64,000 nt of DNA from Diphasiastrum complanatum (lineage: Eukaryota > Streptophyta > Lycopodiopsida > Lycopodiales > Lycopodiaceae): positions 1-64,000 of the forward strand of contig MU831559.1 in the NCBI GenBank assembly GCA_029204225.1, in the 5' to 3' direction. A program made the translations under genes and the position numbers. The stretch's first letter is position 1. The number at the start of each line of letters is the position of its first letter. Under the pieces are notes generated by a model. That model was given only the letters and a program-made list of their open reading frames with translations. It was not told where the DNA came from and ran no database searches. Of the stretch, positions 36,850 through 48,850 are shown piece by piece.

Positions 36850-38530
36850 AAAGCTTGGGCACCAAAAATCTCTCTGATATGTTACTTGATTTTAATTTTT
36901 CGTATCACATTTAGTCTAATGTGAATGCCAACATAGTCATAGTTACTGCGTATACCATATTTTATTTAGCTGTACATACTAAATTTCTATAACTGTAACT
37001 AGTATAGTTAGAAAATTTCATTATACTAACCAGCATAGTAAAGTAAATTTAACTTGAGATATTGACATCGGGCAGATTAGCACATGTCGGGTAGGAAAAA
37101 GAAACCAATGGGATACGTCCATGCTGCCCGGACACAAATTTCAAAGTTTTCTATATTGCATTTTTATTTTTTAGTTAATTTGAACTACGTTACGTAGATT
37201 TCAAATCTGTGCATTTTGATTGGGCCTGGTGACAGTCGAAACTAAAGAAAAAAAATAAAAGTATCTTTACAAAGGGTCTTTTTGATATTGAGAACTCCTC
37301 TAATGATTCATATTTTTTGTAAGTTGTATGTATGCATATACTCCAGTATCTTCCAATGATGAAGTATGGTTTTGGAATCCTATAAATTATGATTGACAAA
37401 TCATAAGATTCTAAATGTTTATGATTGACGGATCATAAATTGATACTTAAGGTCATTAGAAGATTATAAGAAGTGTGAGGATTCTTAAGATAATGAGTAA
37501 TTCCTGATCAATTGAGATAGTCAAGGATTTAGATCTGTTATTTGAGCTCTAAATTTCTTCACTCCACTGCATACTTGAGATTGTATGGATCTCATAGGCA
37601 TTTTCATTAAGTAATTGGTTACTTATGAGGAATTTGCTTTATTTACAGATTGTAGTCAAGGAATGCTTGTGTACTATTTTTCAGCCTAAAATCTCTGGTT
37701 ATTTAGGAGCAGGTAAGTCTATCAAGATTGAATGGTTGCTATTTTTCATGCATATGTTGTTAGGAATAGAGCACTTAACTCAAGAGAGTATCTGGAATAC
37801 TCAGAGCTGAGTTAAAGTCATTTTTATCTTGATGGATCTCCTAAGAGATTTTGGTGGATGAATTGTAGTACTTTAGGTGTTTGAAAAAAATCCTAAGTGT
37901 AGTGGTACCAAGAAGTATTTATGACAGATCTACAAGTAATTGTGGTTAGTCTTGGACTATAACTATTTGGATCTTTGACTTTTGCACATTGATTTGCAAT
38001 GTAAGGTGAGAACTCACTTAGTGATTCATGTAAATTGAGGTTACATGAAGGTGATGTTATTATATCTGAGAGAATCACACCCAATAGAGAAATTATCTCT
38101 TAGTGTACTTCTTAAAGTTGATATAGTACTTCAGTGTAGAGATTAATAATTGGTGAATTATTCCATCTCTAAGTACTTATTTGATATTGAAGTCAGTCTA
38201 AGGATTGATTTCCAAGGTAAATGTGAAAGTTAAAAGATTGATGTGTAAGCTTTTAAATGTAATCTTCATGATTGGTCGACTACTCATCTAGTGTATCATG
38301 TAAGCTTAGTTTATATGATGATGACAGTTGGATATATTGAAGATTTTACCCATTTGGAGGACTTATCGCTCAATGTACTTTTGGACCCTAAAAGAGTACT
38401 CAGAATCAGAGATAAACTGATGAGAAATTGTTCTATCTCTAGATACTTGATTAGTTGGTTGGTCAAATTGAGGATAATTTATAATGGGAAAGAGTTAAAA
38501 GCATACAGATTGGGTCTTCCCTAGTTACTA
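36850..38530. repeat. AT-rich DNA with a diverged duplication
   Basis: The part at about 38007-38200 recurs at about 38281-38470 with strong divergence (landmarks: atcatgtaa, ttagtgtact/tcaatgtact, tctctaagtacttatttga/tctctagatacttgattag). The hairpin pair at 37387-37439 lies upstream. No coding frame; possibly leader or LTR DNA of the copia remnant that follows. Confidence 0.45.
37387..37439. repeat. Pair of small hairpins with GATTGAC core
   Basis: TTATGATT-GACA-AATCATAA at 37387-37406 and TTTATGAT-TGACGG-ATCATAAA at 37418-37439, 31 bp apart. They mirror the pair at 3729-3785. Confidence 0.6.
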
Positions 38531-38552
38531 GTTTCGAGAACAAAAAGTTGAG

Positions 38553-40300
38553 CGATGAAGCGGATGAAGAAAGGACCACAAACCTGCCTGCAACTACGAC
38601 TCCTATAAATTGAGATGGTTCCGGATCTAGCCAAAGAGAGAATGGCAAGAGCATTGCAGTACTAGAAGAATCTCCAAGGAGATCAACAAGAGAAAGAAGA
38701 GCACCAACAAGATTTGTGCCAGGCAGCTCGACTTCAACATCCGAAGAGCTTTGTGAATTCAATGACAAACCACAAACATTTGAGAAAGCCATACACCGTC
38801 CAGACAAAGACAAATGGATCCAAGCCATGAACTAGGAGATCGAATCCATGAAGAAGAATGAGGTATGGACATTGCAACTAATGTCAGGTAAGTGAAAGAC
38901 AGTGCAATGCCAATGGGCATACAAGCTCAAGTATGGAATGAATATAGATGTTTCGAGATACAAGGACAGACTTGTAGTGAAGGGATTATCTGAAAAGTAC
39001 AACATTGACTACACTAAGAACTTCTCTCCAGTGGTGAAACATGCATTCTTACGCCTACTATTTGCATATGCAGCTGCATACGACCTCAAGATTCACACCG
39101 TCAATGAGAAGACAACATTTCTACATGGCGAGTTAGATGAAAAAGTCTACATGGATCAACCTCCAGGTTATATCTCTGACTCACTTCCTACCTATGCATG
39201 TCGAATGCATTGAAGTATCTACGGTGTGAAGCAATCAACATGACAATGGTACAAGAAGAAAGACCATGCCCTACAATCATTGGTTTTCAAGCCATTGATC
39301 GTCAATTCCAATGTTTATGTGAGGATCACAGATGGACAGACCATCATTGATGCTCTGTACATGGATGACACACTGATACTGTGCAGAAGTGAAGAGCTAA
39401 TTGCTGAAGTGAAGAGTGAGATCTTGAAACATTTCGAAATCATAGACCTAGGATAAGCCAGATGTTATCTAGGCTTGGAAATTGACCGTGACTATGACGA
39501 AGGAAAATTATACCTTCACCAGTCTAGGTACATCCAGAAAATCTTTGATGATTTCAGAATGACAAATTGCAAAGGGTCAAATATCCCAATGCTTTCAGGA
39601 ACAATCCTATCAAACAAAGATTGTTCGAAGACTGAAGAAGAGAAAGAAATAATGCATCACATGCTTTATAGAAGGCTGATCAGATCTTCGATGTATCTAG
39701 CAGACAACACACGTCTTGACATAGCTTATGCCATGTTTAGAATGAGCCAATTCAGCATGAATTTAGGCTTAGCACACTAGAAGGTCGCGAAATGAATTTT
39801 ATAGTACCTTTAGAAATGAAGGATTATGGGCTGTGTTACTCTCGTGATGTCGGGTTCCAAATGCACTCCTATAGTGATGCAAGTTGGGCATCACTCAAGG
39901 ATAATTGTAAAAGTGTCTTAGGAGGGTGCACCATTGCAGCAGGTGCAACAATTCTATAGGTCATCAAGAAATAGACCATCATAGCTCAGTCATCCTGAGA
40001 GGCAAAATATGCTATAGCCGCAAAGATGGCCAATAAAATCATATGGTTCAAACAGTTCCTTGATGGAGTAGGTGAAACCAACCAAGAGCCTTTGATTTTG
40101 CATACGGATAACACTACTGCAATACATTTGACGAAGGATCTCGTGTTTCACTTGAGAACGAAACACATTGCAATCAAATACCATTTGATAAGGGACCTAG
40201 TCACAAGAAACAAGTTGAATACCAGCTTCATTGGAACGAAGCAAATGGTGATGGACACCTTCACCAAGGCCTTAGACAAAGGTTTGTTCGAGAGATAGAG
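38553..40300 (+). pseudogene. Ty1/copia pol remnant (RT and RNase H)
   Basis: Starts in the linker with RRSTRERRAPTRF, then TFEKAIHRPDKDKWIQAM, RT blocks CQWAYKLKYG, YDLKIHTVNEKTTFLHGELD and VYMDQPPGY, the catalytic-type segment ALYMDDTLIL (about 39355-39384), and the RNase H end with HTDNTTAI and LRTKHIAIKYHLIRDLV. At least five in-frame stops and a shift near 39215 make it dead. It is a different copia lineage from elements 1 and 2, closer to the type with YMDD. Integrase and gag are absent. Confidence 0.85.
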
Positions 40301-40870
40301 GAAGAATTCGGGAGTCCAAAAGCTACCATGCTTTGAGAGGGAACTAAAGAAACAATATGTTTCAAGCCACAAAGCTTTGCTAGCTTAGAGCTCAAGTCCA
40401 CAGAAACGCAAGGGAGCTGCTCGAACGTGAAGACCAAAGCTCGAGGGGTTAAGATCCGAAGATGACATTCAAATGTTTGTTGACTGAAGAATACCCGAAC
40501 ATGAAGATAAAATGTTCATGGACCCAAGGAAACTCAACGAGGAAGACACGAAGGACGAAGAAGACACAAAGAACAAAAGACGATGGATCTTCACGATTCA
40601 AAGTACAAAGGAGATCAAAGAAAGTACCAGGAGGAGGACCACCTCCACGTGCGATGACAACAACAATGTGGATACCGTTAGGGTGTTCCTAGTCAGCTGT
40701 TCTTGTAATCTTAGTTTGGCTTAAACCTATTTGTGTCTCTCATCTATATAAGAAGATCGAGAACGAGAGGATCGTTTAAACATCAAAAGACATCCCATAA
40801 ATGTCCAGAAGTCCACTAGTAAGTGAGACAATCTATGATTCGTGACAAACACAGATTCTCTCACACCGAC
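40301..40870 (+). repeat. Probable 3' LTR of the copia remnant
   Basis: Follows the RNase H end after a purine-rich stretch and contains TCTATATAAGAAG at 40744-40756, a TATA-like element. No second copy lies in the window, so the boundaries are approximate. Confidence 0.5.
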
Positions 40871-41873
40871 GTGTTGTGTGGGTTTGTCACAACAACACTC
40901 AAGAAATTCAGTGATAATACTATGGATGTTACGCATATGACTTTCTTATATGAAATCTTATTGAATGCCTTATTGTCAGATTGTTATATGCTCATTAATA
41001 GTTGTTAATTCTTATTCCGCATACTAGTTTTACCATGGTGAATGCTACAACACAATATAAAATAGTTCGATAGTGTCTATCCATGCTCTGGAGGATTGTA
41101 GATCTACTATAGTTGGCAGTAGACCAGCAAACAGAATAGAACACCATTCGGGCCTCATCTGTCATTAATGTTATGATGCCAACCATTATGGAGGTGATGA
41201 CCACATTTTCAAAATCTAATCAATTGGCAATGAAGTACAACAATGGGATGAAATTGGTACAAAATCTAGTCATCTATGGTATTTAATATCACCACAGAAA
41301 TAATGCTAACAAAACAATAGGGAAAAAGATAACACAATTATCTAATTCTTGATATTGAAGAGTAATCAAGAGAAATGTGCAACACTTTGATGACAAATTG
41401 ATTGGAACATACTCATAATATCCACACTACCTCTTAGTAAAGTCCTTTATGCAATATGCCAATTTAGAAATCCTACTCTTTTAGATTCTCACAACACTCT
41501 AGTCTCTAATTAAGCCCTTGGTAGTAATCTACTTTAATTTTCTGTTGCTAAATTTTTTCATAGACTCTTCCTACTATCAAACCCATTCAATCTCCGCATT
41601 ATCATAAACTAGACAATGATGACAAACTTCTACTTTATTGATTAAAATCATAGGGTTTGTGTAGTGTAAAATGAGCACAATGACAACATGTTTGTGATCC
41701 AATAATGACTCATGTAACAAAGTCTAAGTACTAGTAGAACAAAAATCTACAGGCATTATATGGCTCATACGTTTGTAAAACATTAATGGTCAAAATGCAC
41801 CGTGTGATGACATATAGCTTGAACCACAAGTTCATTTATCACAAAACTGTGAAGAATTGAAAAATATTATCTA
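40871..41873. other. Unassigned AT-rich sequence
   Basis: Short ORFs only; no LTR partner or domain recognised. Confidence 0.4.
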
Positions 41874-42580
41874 TGTTAGATATAGGGGTCTTATGTTTTT
41901 TACATCAAGCATCTAGGTGTAGGATGTTGATAGGAATAAATTTGGCATAGATGGCAAATTATGCATTTCCACTTGTAATGCCACTATTGAGCCAAAATAG
42001 AGTAAGAGGCTAAACACTTGCCAATTAGAGTGTAGACAAGTGTAAAGTTTTTGTTTGATGAATTCCAAGAGGTCCAATAGGATTTAGAGGTGGAACCTTG
42101 TGAGGTCCAATAGGAAATTGAGGTGTGCTTGAATATAGTCCAATAGAATTAAGAGGTGCATGGATCAATGATCCAATAGGATCAAGAGGTGACAAAATAT
42201 GGTCCAATCATAGTTAAGCATAGTGGTAGCTCGTGGACCTACTAGTATCATTGTACTCCTCATTTTGAAGCTAATTGATTTGGTGATTTCATGGATTTTG
42301 TGAGTTATTGGATTTCTAGCTTTCTCTCTCTACCCGAGAGCTCATGATGCATTTTCTCTCTCTACCCGAGGAGAGCAGCTTGTTTTTACTTAGATTATTT
42401 TTTGAATACTTCCCACACATGTGAGTGAGAGTTGGAAGTGAATGCATGTAGTAGTGTGTTTTTGCCATAGGATTCAAGATTGATCTTGAATCTCAATCTA
42501 GTCTTGATCTTGGTGCATCTACACACCTTAGGAGATCACAAGTACATGTAGTGGACAGTCCACACGTGTGAAATTCAACA
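41874..42580 (+). mobile_element. Copia-type LTR, family 4, copy B (lone LTR)
   Basis: 707 bp, TGTTAGATATAGG to AAATTCAACA, inverted relative to 3834-4537. It contains two ttttctctctctacccgag motifs (about 42322-42371) and CACACGTGTG at 42561-42570. No primer site follows, and flanking bases show no duplication. Confidence 0.68.
42074..42208 (+). promoter_or_regulatory. Periodic CCAAT-box array in LTR U3
   Basis: CCAAT starts at 42074, 42107, 42140, 42173 and 42204, i.e. spacings 33, 33, 33 and 31 bp, each within a GTCCAATAGGA...AGAGGTG-like unit. The array is conserved in the inverted copy. Confidence 0.65.
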
Positions 42581-43056
42581 AAAACAATGTTTTGAGTTCC
42601 AATGTTTCATGTTTTATTATAATAATTGTTATGTTTTAAGTTTCTAAATAACAAAAAACATTTTAACTTGAGATGAACATATGTTTTGTAAAAAATTGAA
42701 ACAATGTCAGATTTCTCGGTGCGTGCACAACGTCTACCAGTAAAGGTTTTGTAGGCGAACACAAAAATAATGTGCTTTGTGGAAGCGTCATCAGATCAAG
42801 AGCTAGAGTTTATTATCAACACAAAATTATCAGTCATATGAATATTATCACAATTACAGATGTACATGAGATCAGTCTGTGATGCCTAATTAGTGGAGAG
42901 AAGAGTGTTTCATCATCGCTTTGGACTGTAACTGCCTTACTCTGTTATTGAAATCTATTTAAGGTTTGTACTTTAAAAAATGGGATTAAGAATCCATGTT
43001 GCTGTTACATATCGATGTAACTAGCAGTACTTCAGACCCCTATTAGTCCATTTAGT
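42581..43056. other. Unassigned sequence
   Basis: AT-rich and without a recognisable domain or repeat partner. Confidence 0.4.
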
Positions 43057-44046
43057 GTTGGGGGCTACATGGCAAGGTACCCTTAGGATGAAGGGTATGT
43101 GCCCTTGGATAAGGGCAGACAAGTGACTATACCTTAGTCAGAGGTATAGTCATGAGACCCTTGGATAAGGGTTACCATTAGGATTAAGGGTAGGTGCCTT
43201 AGATAAAGGTACTAGTGTTCTTGATTAAGGGCCAGTAGGTGTCTATGCCTTGGATGGAGGTATGGAACCTAAAAAGGTCTTAGAAAGTCATTGGATGACT
43301 ATATTTCTAAACCTTGGGCCTCAACCTTGAACCATATCACTTTATTGGTTTTGGACCAAAGTATACAAGCACAACTTGGAAAATGGGTCCTAGTAGAAGG
43401 GCACCCTCCTAAAGGGTCCATTGAGTTTCAAGTTTCATGAGAATAGTAACCAAAGAGTTATAAATTATGGAAGATGTGTGATGATCTTCCATAAGCCTAT
43501 GAAGGCTCTTGAACTCCTCTAGGCCTCTCTATTTCTCATTGGATGTGCATGGAACTCCATAGTGTATTGGAGAGAACTAAATGCCATCTATATAAGAGGA
43601 GTAGGGCGCCCATTGGGAGAGGGAGAGGTCTCTTTTGCTTACCTTGATTATGCTCTGGTGTGGCTACTAATGTGTAGAGTAATTCTTGTGTGTAGTATGC
43701 CAAAGGTTTGAATCTTGCTTATGGTATGGGACATAAGTAGGATTTGGATCTTGAGTAAGCTTTAGATTGTTGTGATATGCTTGTGATTTGTTTATGGTTA
43801 GCAAGGAGGTGCTAGATAGGCCTTGCTTGGAGCTTGGATCTAGCATGGTTGGGTGGTGAATACTTGAGGCCAGCTTGTTATTTCCTTTGTGTTTAAGAGT
43901 AGGAACACAGGTGGAAGAGAGATCCTTGGAGTCTTGAAGATCCTTACTTGCAGGTGGAGACATCCTAGCTTGGAGTTGGAGAAGCATCTTGGAGCTTGCA
44001 GGTTGCTTGGAGGATATTTGGAGGCTCTACCTTGGACTTGGCTATT
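43057..44046 (+). repeat. LTR of a gypsy-like element, copy 1
   Basis: The 3' two thirds (about 43352-44037) recur at 45290-45987. The start at TGTTGGGGGC (43057) is chosen for its TG and typical LTR opening, not proven. A TATA box TATATAAG lies at 43589-43596. The 5' part holds the hairpin array at 43078-43263. Confidence 0.65.
43078..43263 (+). repeat. Array of eight short hairpins
   Basis: Successive stem-loops: 43078-43097 (TACCCTT/AAGGGTA), 43100-43117 (TGCCCTT/AAGGGCA), 43124-43152 (TGACTATACCT/AGGTATAGTCA), 43157-43172 (ACCCTT/AAGGGT), 43173-43192 (TACCATT/TAAGGGTA, one mismatch), 43194-43212 (GTGCCTT/AAGGTAC), 43217-43232 (GTTCTT/AAGGGC) and 43245-43263 (ATGCCT/AGGTAT). Loops are often GGAT or AGGAT. 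See findings. Confidence 0.8.
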
Positions 44047-44944
44047 CTTCTTAAGAAAAGAGTAGTGATCCTTATAGCATTGTTTAGGGGCTGACTTTTT
44101 ATCATGTTAAAAAAGTTTTAAAGTGGGCTTTGGGTTTTTTAAAGTTCTGAAAAGAGATTTGTGAGATGGTTAGAGGAAGTCTTCCTCTACATACACAAAT
44201 TCTTTTTTGCAAAAAGATTGATTCTAGCTATGTGTTTTGATTAAAACTAGTATTTTTTTACATAAATGAAGCATTTGAAGTTCTGATTTTCATTTTGAAG
44301 TTCTATTTTTCAGACCTATAAATCTGAAAATTAGATCTGAAAAGTGAAGTTTTCATCCAAACTTCATTAGTTAACACCTTTCTATCACTTAGTTTCATGA
44401 AGATGGCAATGTAGGAAAGGAATGGTAGTGTAACTTTGTGTATAAAACAAGCTTTGAAGTTCTATTTTTTGTCATTATGAAGTTCTGATTTTCAGACCTG
44501 TAAATTTGAAAATCAAATCTGAAACTTGAAGTTTTTATAAAGCTTCATTGATTTTCCTTTTCTAGACACTAGTTTCATTGGATTTGGAGATCTAGAACAG
44601 TGAGAAATGTGAAAATTTTGGTTTTTTTTTGTAATGACAAATAGAAATGGAGTTGGATTGGGATCTTTATGTAAACCTTAGCTTGGATTTAATTAATTCA
44701 AGTATACATAAAGATTTGGTTTTCATTTTTGCTTTGGATTAAGGCAAAGGTAGCTTGTTATTATTGTTCTCTTAAGCTTGGATTGAGAGGAGGCTTGGAT
44801 TGAGCTTACAAACAATAAGATTAAATGAGTAGAAATAAAGTGCTTTTATTTTGCATTGGATGTAAGAATTAAAGCATTTCTATCATTCTAATTTGAACCT
44901 TTGTTGTTATATTTGCATAATAGGAAAACACACAAGCAACACCA
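44047..44944 (+). other. Leader-like DNA with internal duplication
   Basis: A block with ttgaagttctgattttcagacct and aaatctgaaa at about 44270-44420 recurs at about 44452-44590. No frame. It lies between LTR copy 1 and the gag stub. Confidence 0.6.
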
Positions 44945-45285
44945 ATGGATCAAACCAATGATAACCCAACTTTTGATTTATCAAACCCATCCAATGTGGC
45001 ACAAGCTCTTGAACTTTTATATCAAAAAATTCAAGCCACTAATAAAAAGTTTTTTGAAACTAATCAAAAGAACCAAGACTTGGAGTCCAGATTAGCCAAC
45101 CAGAAGACGCATGTAGTTCCACCTCCCGTAAAATTGTTTAAGGGAGAGAAGAAAGATAGGAACTTGCAAGTGGTAAGTTCATGGCTAATGCTTGGAACAA
45201 ATACTTTGGCATGAACCAATTCCCAAAATGTGAAAAGTTATGCACTGTTACTATGTTCCTTGAGGGAAGAGCCTTAGTATGGTGG
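44945..45285 (+). pseudogene. LTR-retrotransposon gag stub
   Basis: The ATG at 44945 opens MDQTNDNPTFDLSNPSNVAQ, ALELLYQKIQATNKKFFETN and VPPPVKLFKGEKKDRNLQ. After a frame change at about 45170 the reading continues WNKYFGMNQFPKCEKL and TMFLEGRALVWWDDLGL, a typical gypsy/DIRS-type gag pattern (LxGxAxxWW). It then runs directly into LTR sequence at about 45290. The rest of gag and all of pol were lost by deletion. Confidence 0.72.
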
Positions 45286-45287
45286 GA

Positions 45288-45990
45288 TGACCTTGGACTA
45301 AAGTATACAAGCACAACTTGGGCAATGGGTCCTAGTAGGAGGGCACCCTCCTAAAGGGTCCATTGAGTTTCAAGTTCCACAAGAATAGTAGTCAAAGAGT
45401 CATAAGTTATGGAAGATGTCTGATGACCTTCCATAAGCCTATGAAGGCTCTTGAACTCCTCTAGGCCTCTCTCTTTCTCATTGGATGTGCATGGAACTCC
45501 ATAGTGTATTGGAGAGAACTAAATGCCATCTATATAAGAGGAGTAGGGCGCCCATTAGGAGGGGGAGAGGTCTCTTTTGCTTACCTTGCTTATGCTCTAG
45601 TGTGGCTACTAGTGTGTAGAGTAATTCTTGTGTGTAGTATGCTAAAGGTTTCGATCTTGCTTATGGTATGGGACATAAGTAGGATTTGGATCTTGAGTAA
45701 GTTATGGATTGTTGTGATATACTTGTGATTTGTTTATGGTTAGCAAGGGGGTGCTAGATAGGCCTTGCTTGGAGCTTGGATCTAGCTATGGTTGGGTGGT
45801 GAATACTTGAGGCCAGCTTGTTATCTTCCTTTGTGTTTAAGAGTAGGGACACAGGTGGAGGAGAGATCCTTGGAGGCTTGAAGATCCTTACTTGCAGGTG
45901 GAGGCATCCTAGCTTGGAGTTGGAAAAGCATCTTAGAGCTTGCAGGTTGCTTGGAGGATATTTGGAGGCTCTACCTTGGACTTGGAGGAC
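45288..45990 (+). repeat. LTR of the gypsy-like element, copy 2 (5'-truncated)
   Basis: Matches 43350-44037 with moderate divergence; TATATAAG at 45531-45538. The junction with gag at about 45288 lies inside the LTR, so one deletion removed the internal region and the LTR 5' part including the hairpin array. Confidence 0.75.
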
Positions 45991-46920
45991 TTTCTCCTTT
46001 TTACTTGTTAAAGCTGCTAAGTCAATTTAGTTGAGAAGTCAAAGACTTCGATGTTGAGCTGCTTTTGAGAAGATGTCGATGACTTCGATGCCGGAGTTGC
46101 TCTTGAGAAGATGTCCATGACTTCGGTGTCCATGACATGGATGTCGAGCTTGCTCTATTTTGAATGATGACCTTTGATCGTTGGACACTTTGATGTTGGG
46201 AAAGTCAATGAATTATTGTCATCGACTTTCCTTGTATTTCTGCAGGCTATGCGACATTCCAATATATTTAGATTAGTAAAGAGATAAGGGATGGAGAGGA
46301 TAGGAATCCAACAGTTTTTTATTTAACTTTGGTTTAACGAGCATAATATATCCTTTTGATTGAAACATCTGAACTCAACAAAAATGATTCCTCCAATGGT
46401 CACGAGGAGTGAGGAGCGAGAAGCGATGGAGGAACGACGCGGGTAGCGAGGTGAGAGCTGTGTTTTTTTGGAAGCTGCAGTGATTTAGAGAGGAGGATAT
46501 AGTGTTTTCCAGGGCGATTTTTGTGCCCCATTCTTCCTTTGTTTGGGTAGGTTTTCAGATTTAACAAGAAAATTTGCGTCTGGCTCTTTTCTTCTGCTTT
46601 GTTCTCCAATGCTTTGCTAGCGTGCTCTCTGGTTCCTTTTGGCAGGTTTCAGGACGCTCTTGGACTTTTCTTCTCCTGTCTTTTACTTTGGCTCTGATAG
46701 GGTTGGTTTTAGCCGTCTGAAACAATGTCCATGTTGTATGGCTATTTTTGGCCCTCTCCTCGCTAGTGTTTTTCAACACTAGCAGCAATTTTGCTACTCT
46801 TATTCTTCTGCAGCTTGACTCTCCCTTCCGGCTACCTCCTGTTTCCTCTCTGAGATCCTCATTCTCCTCTACGCTTCTTGCTGTGGTTCTTTTTTTTTAG
46901 CAACGTGTCTGTTTTTTTCA
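45991..46920. other. Unassigned sequence, possible LINE 5' region
   Basis: A degenerate repeat around gatgtcgatgacttcgatg at about 46045-46150 (four related copies). The part from 46390 is less AT-rich and precedes the ORF at 46921; it could be a LINE 5' UTR. Confidence 0.4.
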
Positions 46921-48280
46921 ATGGCCAATCACATTTCTTCTCGTGCTTACCATAGTCGTGATAATGCAAGTCATTCTTCTCGCTTGAATAGATCTTTTCG
47001 TTCTGCACCTCCTACTGACAAGAATGCTTCTATTCCTACCTTCATTAGTGCTCCCAACAACTTGTCTCTCCGTTCTACAGGCCTCCTTCCTACTCTGGTC
47101 AACTCTTCTTTAAGCTTTGCATATATTCTTAAAGACAAACCTGCTACTGCTCTTTCTCTCATCTCTATGGAAAAATGGTCAGCTCTGAAAAAGTCAATGT
47201 CTCCTTGGATCCCATTAAAACCCCAAACAACTCTTCTTCATTGTCCTTTCTACATAATCTTGAACCCCTTGCTGCTTTCGCAAGCCTCTCTCTTTGATAC
47301 CTTGGTGGCTATCTTCTTTGGTGCTCTTTCCCTTGACCTTGCTACTTTTAAAGATTTCATTTGCCAACTCATCACCCCTCGATCCAAATTTTTTATCAGT
47401 TTTCAATCGCTGTCATCCAACTGTTATTTGCTTCATTTTAGTTCTAAGTTGGGAGCCTTGAAATTCTCCTTGCTTCCCCTTTTAGTTTCAAAAATTTAGC
47501 GATCTTTGCTTTTAAATTCAATAAAAGTTTTAGTCTTCTCAATGCTTCCACCATATCTTCTCCAATTCACATATCACTCTCCTTCTTTCCAACCAAATTC
47601 AAATGTCTCCTTTTCGGCCTTCTCTCTAATATGGGAGAGGTTTTAGACATCGAGGATGATTTCGCCTCCCAATTCTCTCCTCATATCAAAGCTTGCATTC
47701 TCTTGAATCTAGTTGATGGCCTCCCTTCTCAACTCAGCATATTTGATGGTGACGCTTTTTTTGAGGAATTTATCCATTTCGGCCCTTTACCCTCGTTCTG
47801 CTCTTCTTGCGGCAACCTTTCTTCTTGTTCTTGTGCGGGTAATTCTTGCTCTCTCCTTGCTTCAAACTTCTAGACTCTCTCTCATAAGAAAAAGTTTTCG
47901 CATTCCCCTTCTCTCTCTTTGATCAAATCTGCCTCTGGTTATGACCTTCCTATTCTTGGCAAGTCTCGTACCACCAACTTGCTTGAGAGCTCATCTAATG
48001 AAGACTTGGTTATGACCTTCCTATTCTTGGCAAGTCTCGTACCACCAACTTGCTTGAGAGCTCATCTAATGAAGACTGCTCTCCTCCTAGATCTCACTTA
48101 GCTAGTTTTATTAGCAACTTTTGCAAGTCTGACCTCAGTGAAGGTCTCCGTTGTAACAAATCTTCTTCCTTCGACATTGACAGTCCTTCCACGCTTCAAC
48201 TGAAGAGGCTTGGTCTTTTTTCTTCATCTAAATCTATTTCTTCTCCCTGCACTAAGCCTCGTCTCTTATTGGGACGGATA
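46921..48280 (+). pseudogene. LINE ORF1-like (DUF4283/zinc-knuckle type) remnant
   Basis: The ATG at 46921 gives 192 codons with SLSFAYILKDKP, resembling the SFADVLK motif near the start of plant LINE ORF1. After stops and frame changes the frame at 47631-47873 reads MGEVLDIEDDFASQFSPHIK, ACILLNLVDGLPSQLS and FGPLPSFCSSCGNLSSC. This matches the end of a DUF4283 domain and the zinc-knuckle start of plant non-LTR ORF1 proteins (LGxVLxID... CxxCG). Several stops and a 71-bp duplication show decay. No endonuclease/RT ORF follows in the window. Confidence 0.6.
47936..48077. repeat. 71-bp exact tandem duplication
   Basis: tggttatgaccttcctattc... through ...ctaatgaagact occurs at 47936-48006 and again at 48007-48077 without visible difference, so it is recent. 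Confidence 0.9.
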
Positions 48281-48850
48281 CGATGACGCCCGCCCCAATG
48301 CATTACAGCCGCATGTCCCCACCCTGCCCCCACCATCCCCTGCCAACCACCTACACACCTTCCTGCAAGGCTCAGCTTTGTCCCATAAGTTTCCTATGGA
48401 CTGAGCAGCTTCTGTATATATTACGAAAATTGTTCAATATTCCCATCTGTGCACGCCCGGGGGCACGCCAGTCACACACGGTGCTCGGGGAAAATTCGTG
48501 CTCCAGCTGCCCGACGCCACCTTGTGCCTGCACCCACCCCCCTGCCTGCCCGTGTGGCGCCAGCCTGTGCCCTGCCCGGCGCCACCCACACTGCCTGGCG
48601 CCAGGGCAAGGTGCCCGGAACCGCGAGAGCATCTCACAAAGAGAATTTTGAGGGCCTAGGCACCACGTGGGAGAGCGTCTCACAAAGAGAATTTTGAGGG
48701 CCTGGGCACCACGTGGGAGAGCGTCTCACAAAGAGAATTTTGAGAGCCTGGGCACCCTATCCACGTGTCGCATAGGCACGGGAGCGGGCGTTACTCCCCT
48801 CCCGGGCCAATAAGTGCCAATAAGCGACATCGTGCACTAAGAGCTTAGAC
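48280..48850. other. GC-rich island
   Basis: About 48455-48620 is rich in C and G with several GGCGCC/GCGCCA words, unlike the surroundings. No convincing ORF conservation. The 46-bp array follows. Confidence 0.6.
48625..48762. repeat. 46-bp tandem repeat, three copies
   Basis: Units start with GAGAGC at 48625, 48671 and 48717 and contain tctcacaaagagaattttga and gggcacCACGTGG. Only a few substitutions separate them. Confidence 0.92.

Noticed and set aside
43057-43265. Tandem repeat or satellite explanation for the hairpin array
   Set aside because: Units vary in length and sequence and share mainly their self-complementarity, so a plain tandem repeat does not fit.
48625-48762. Possible CRISPR array
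   Set aside because: Only three directly adjacent 46-bp units with no spacers, in a plant-like genome; a simple tandem repeat.
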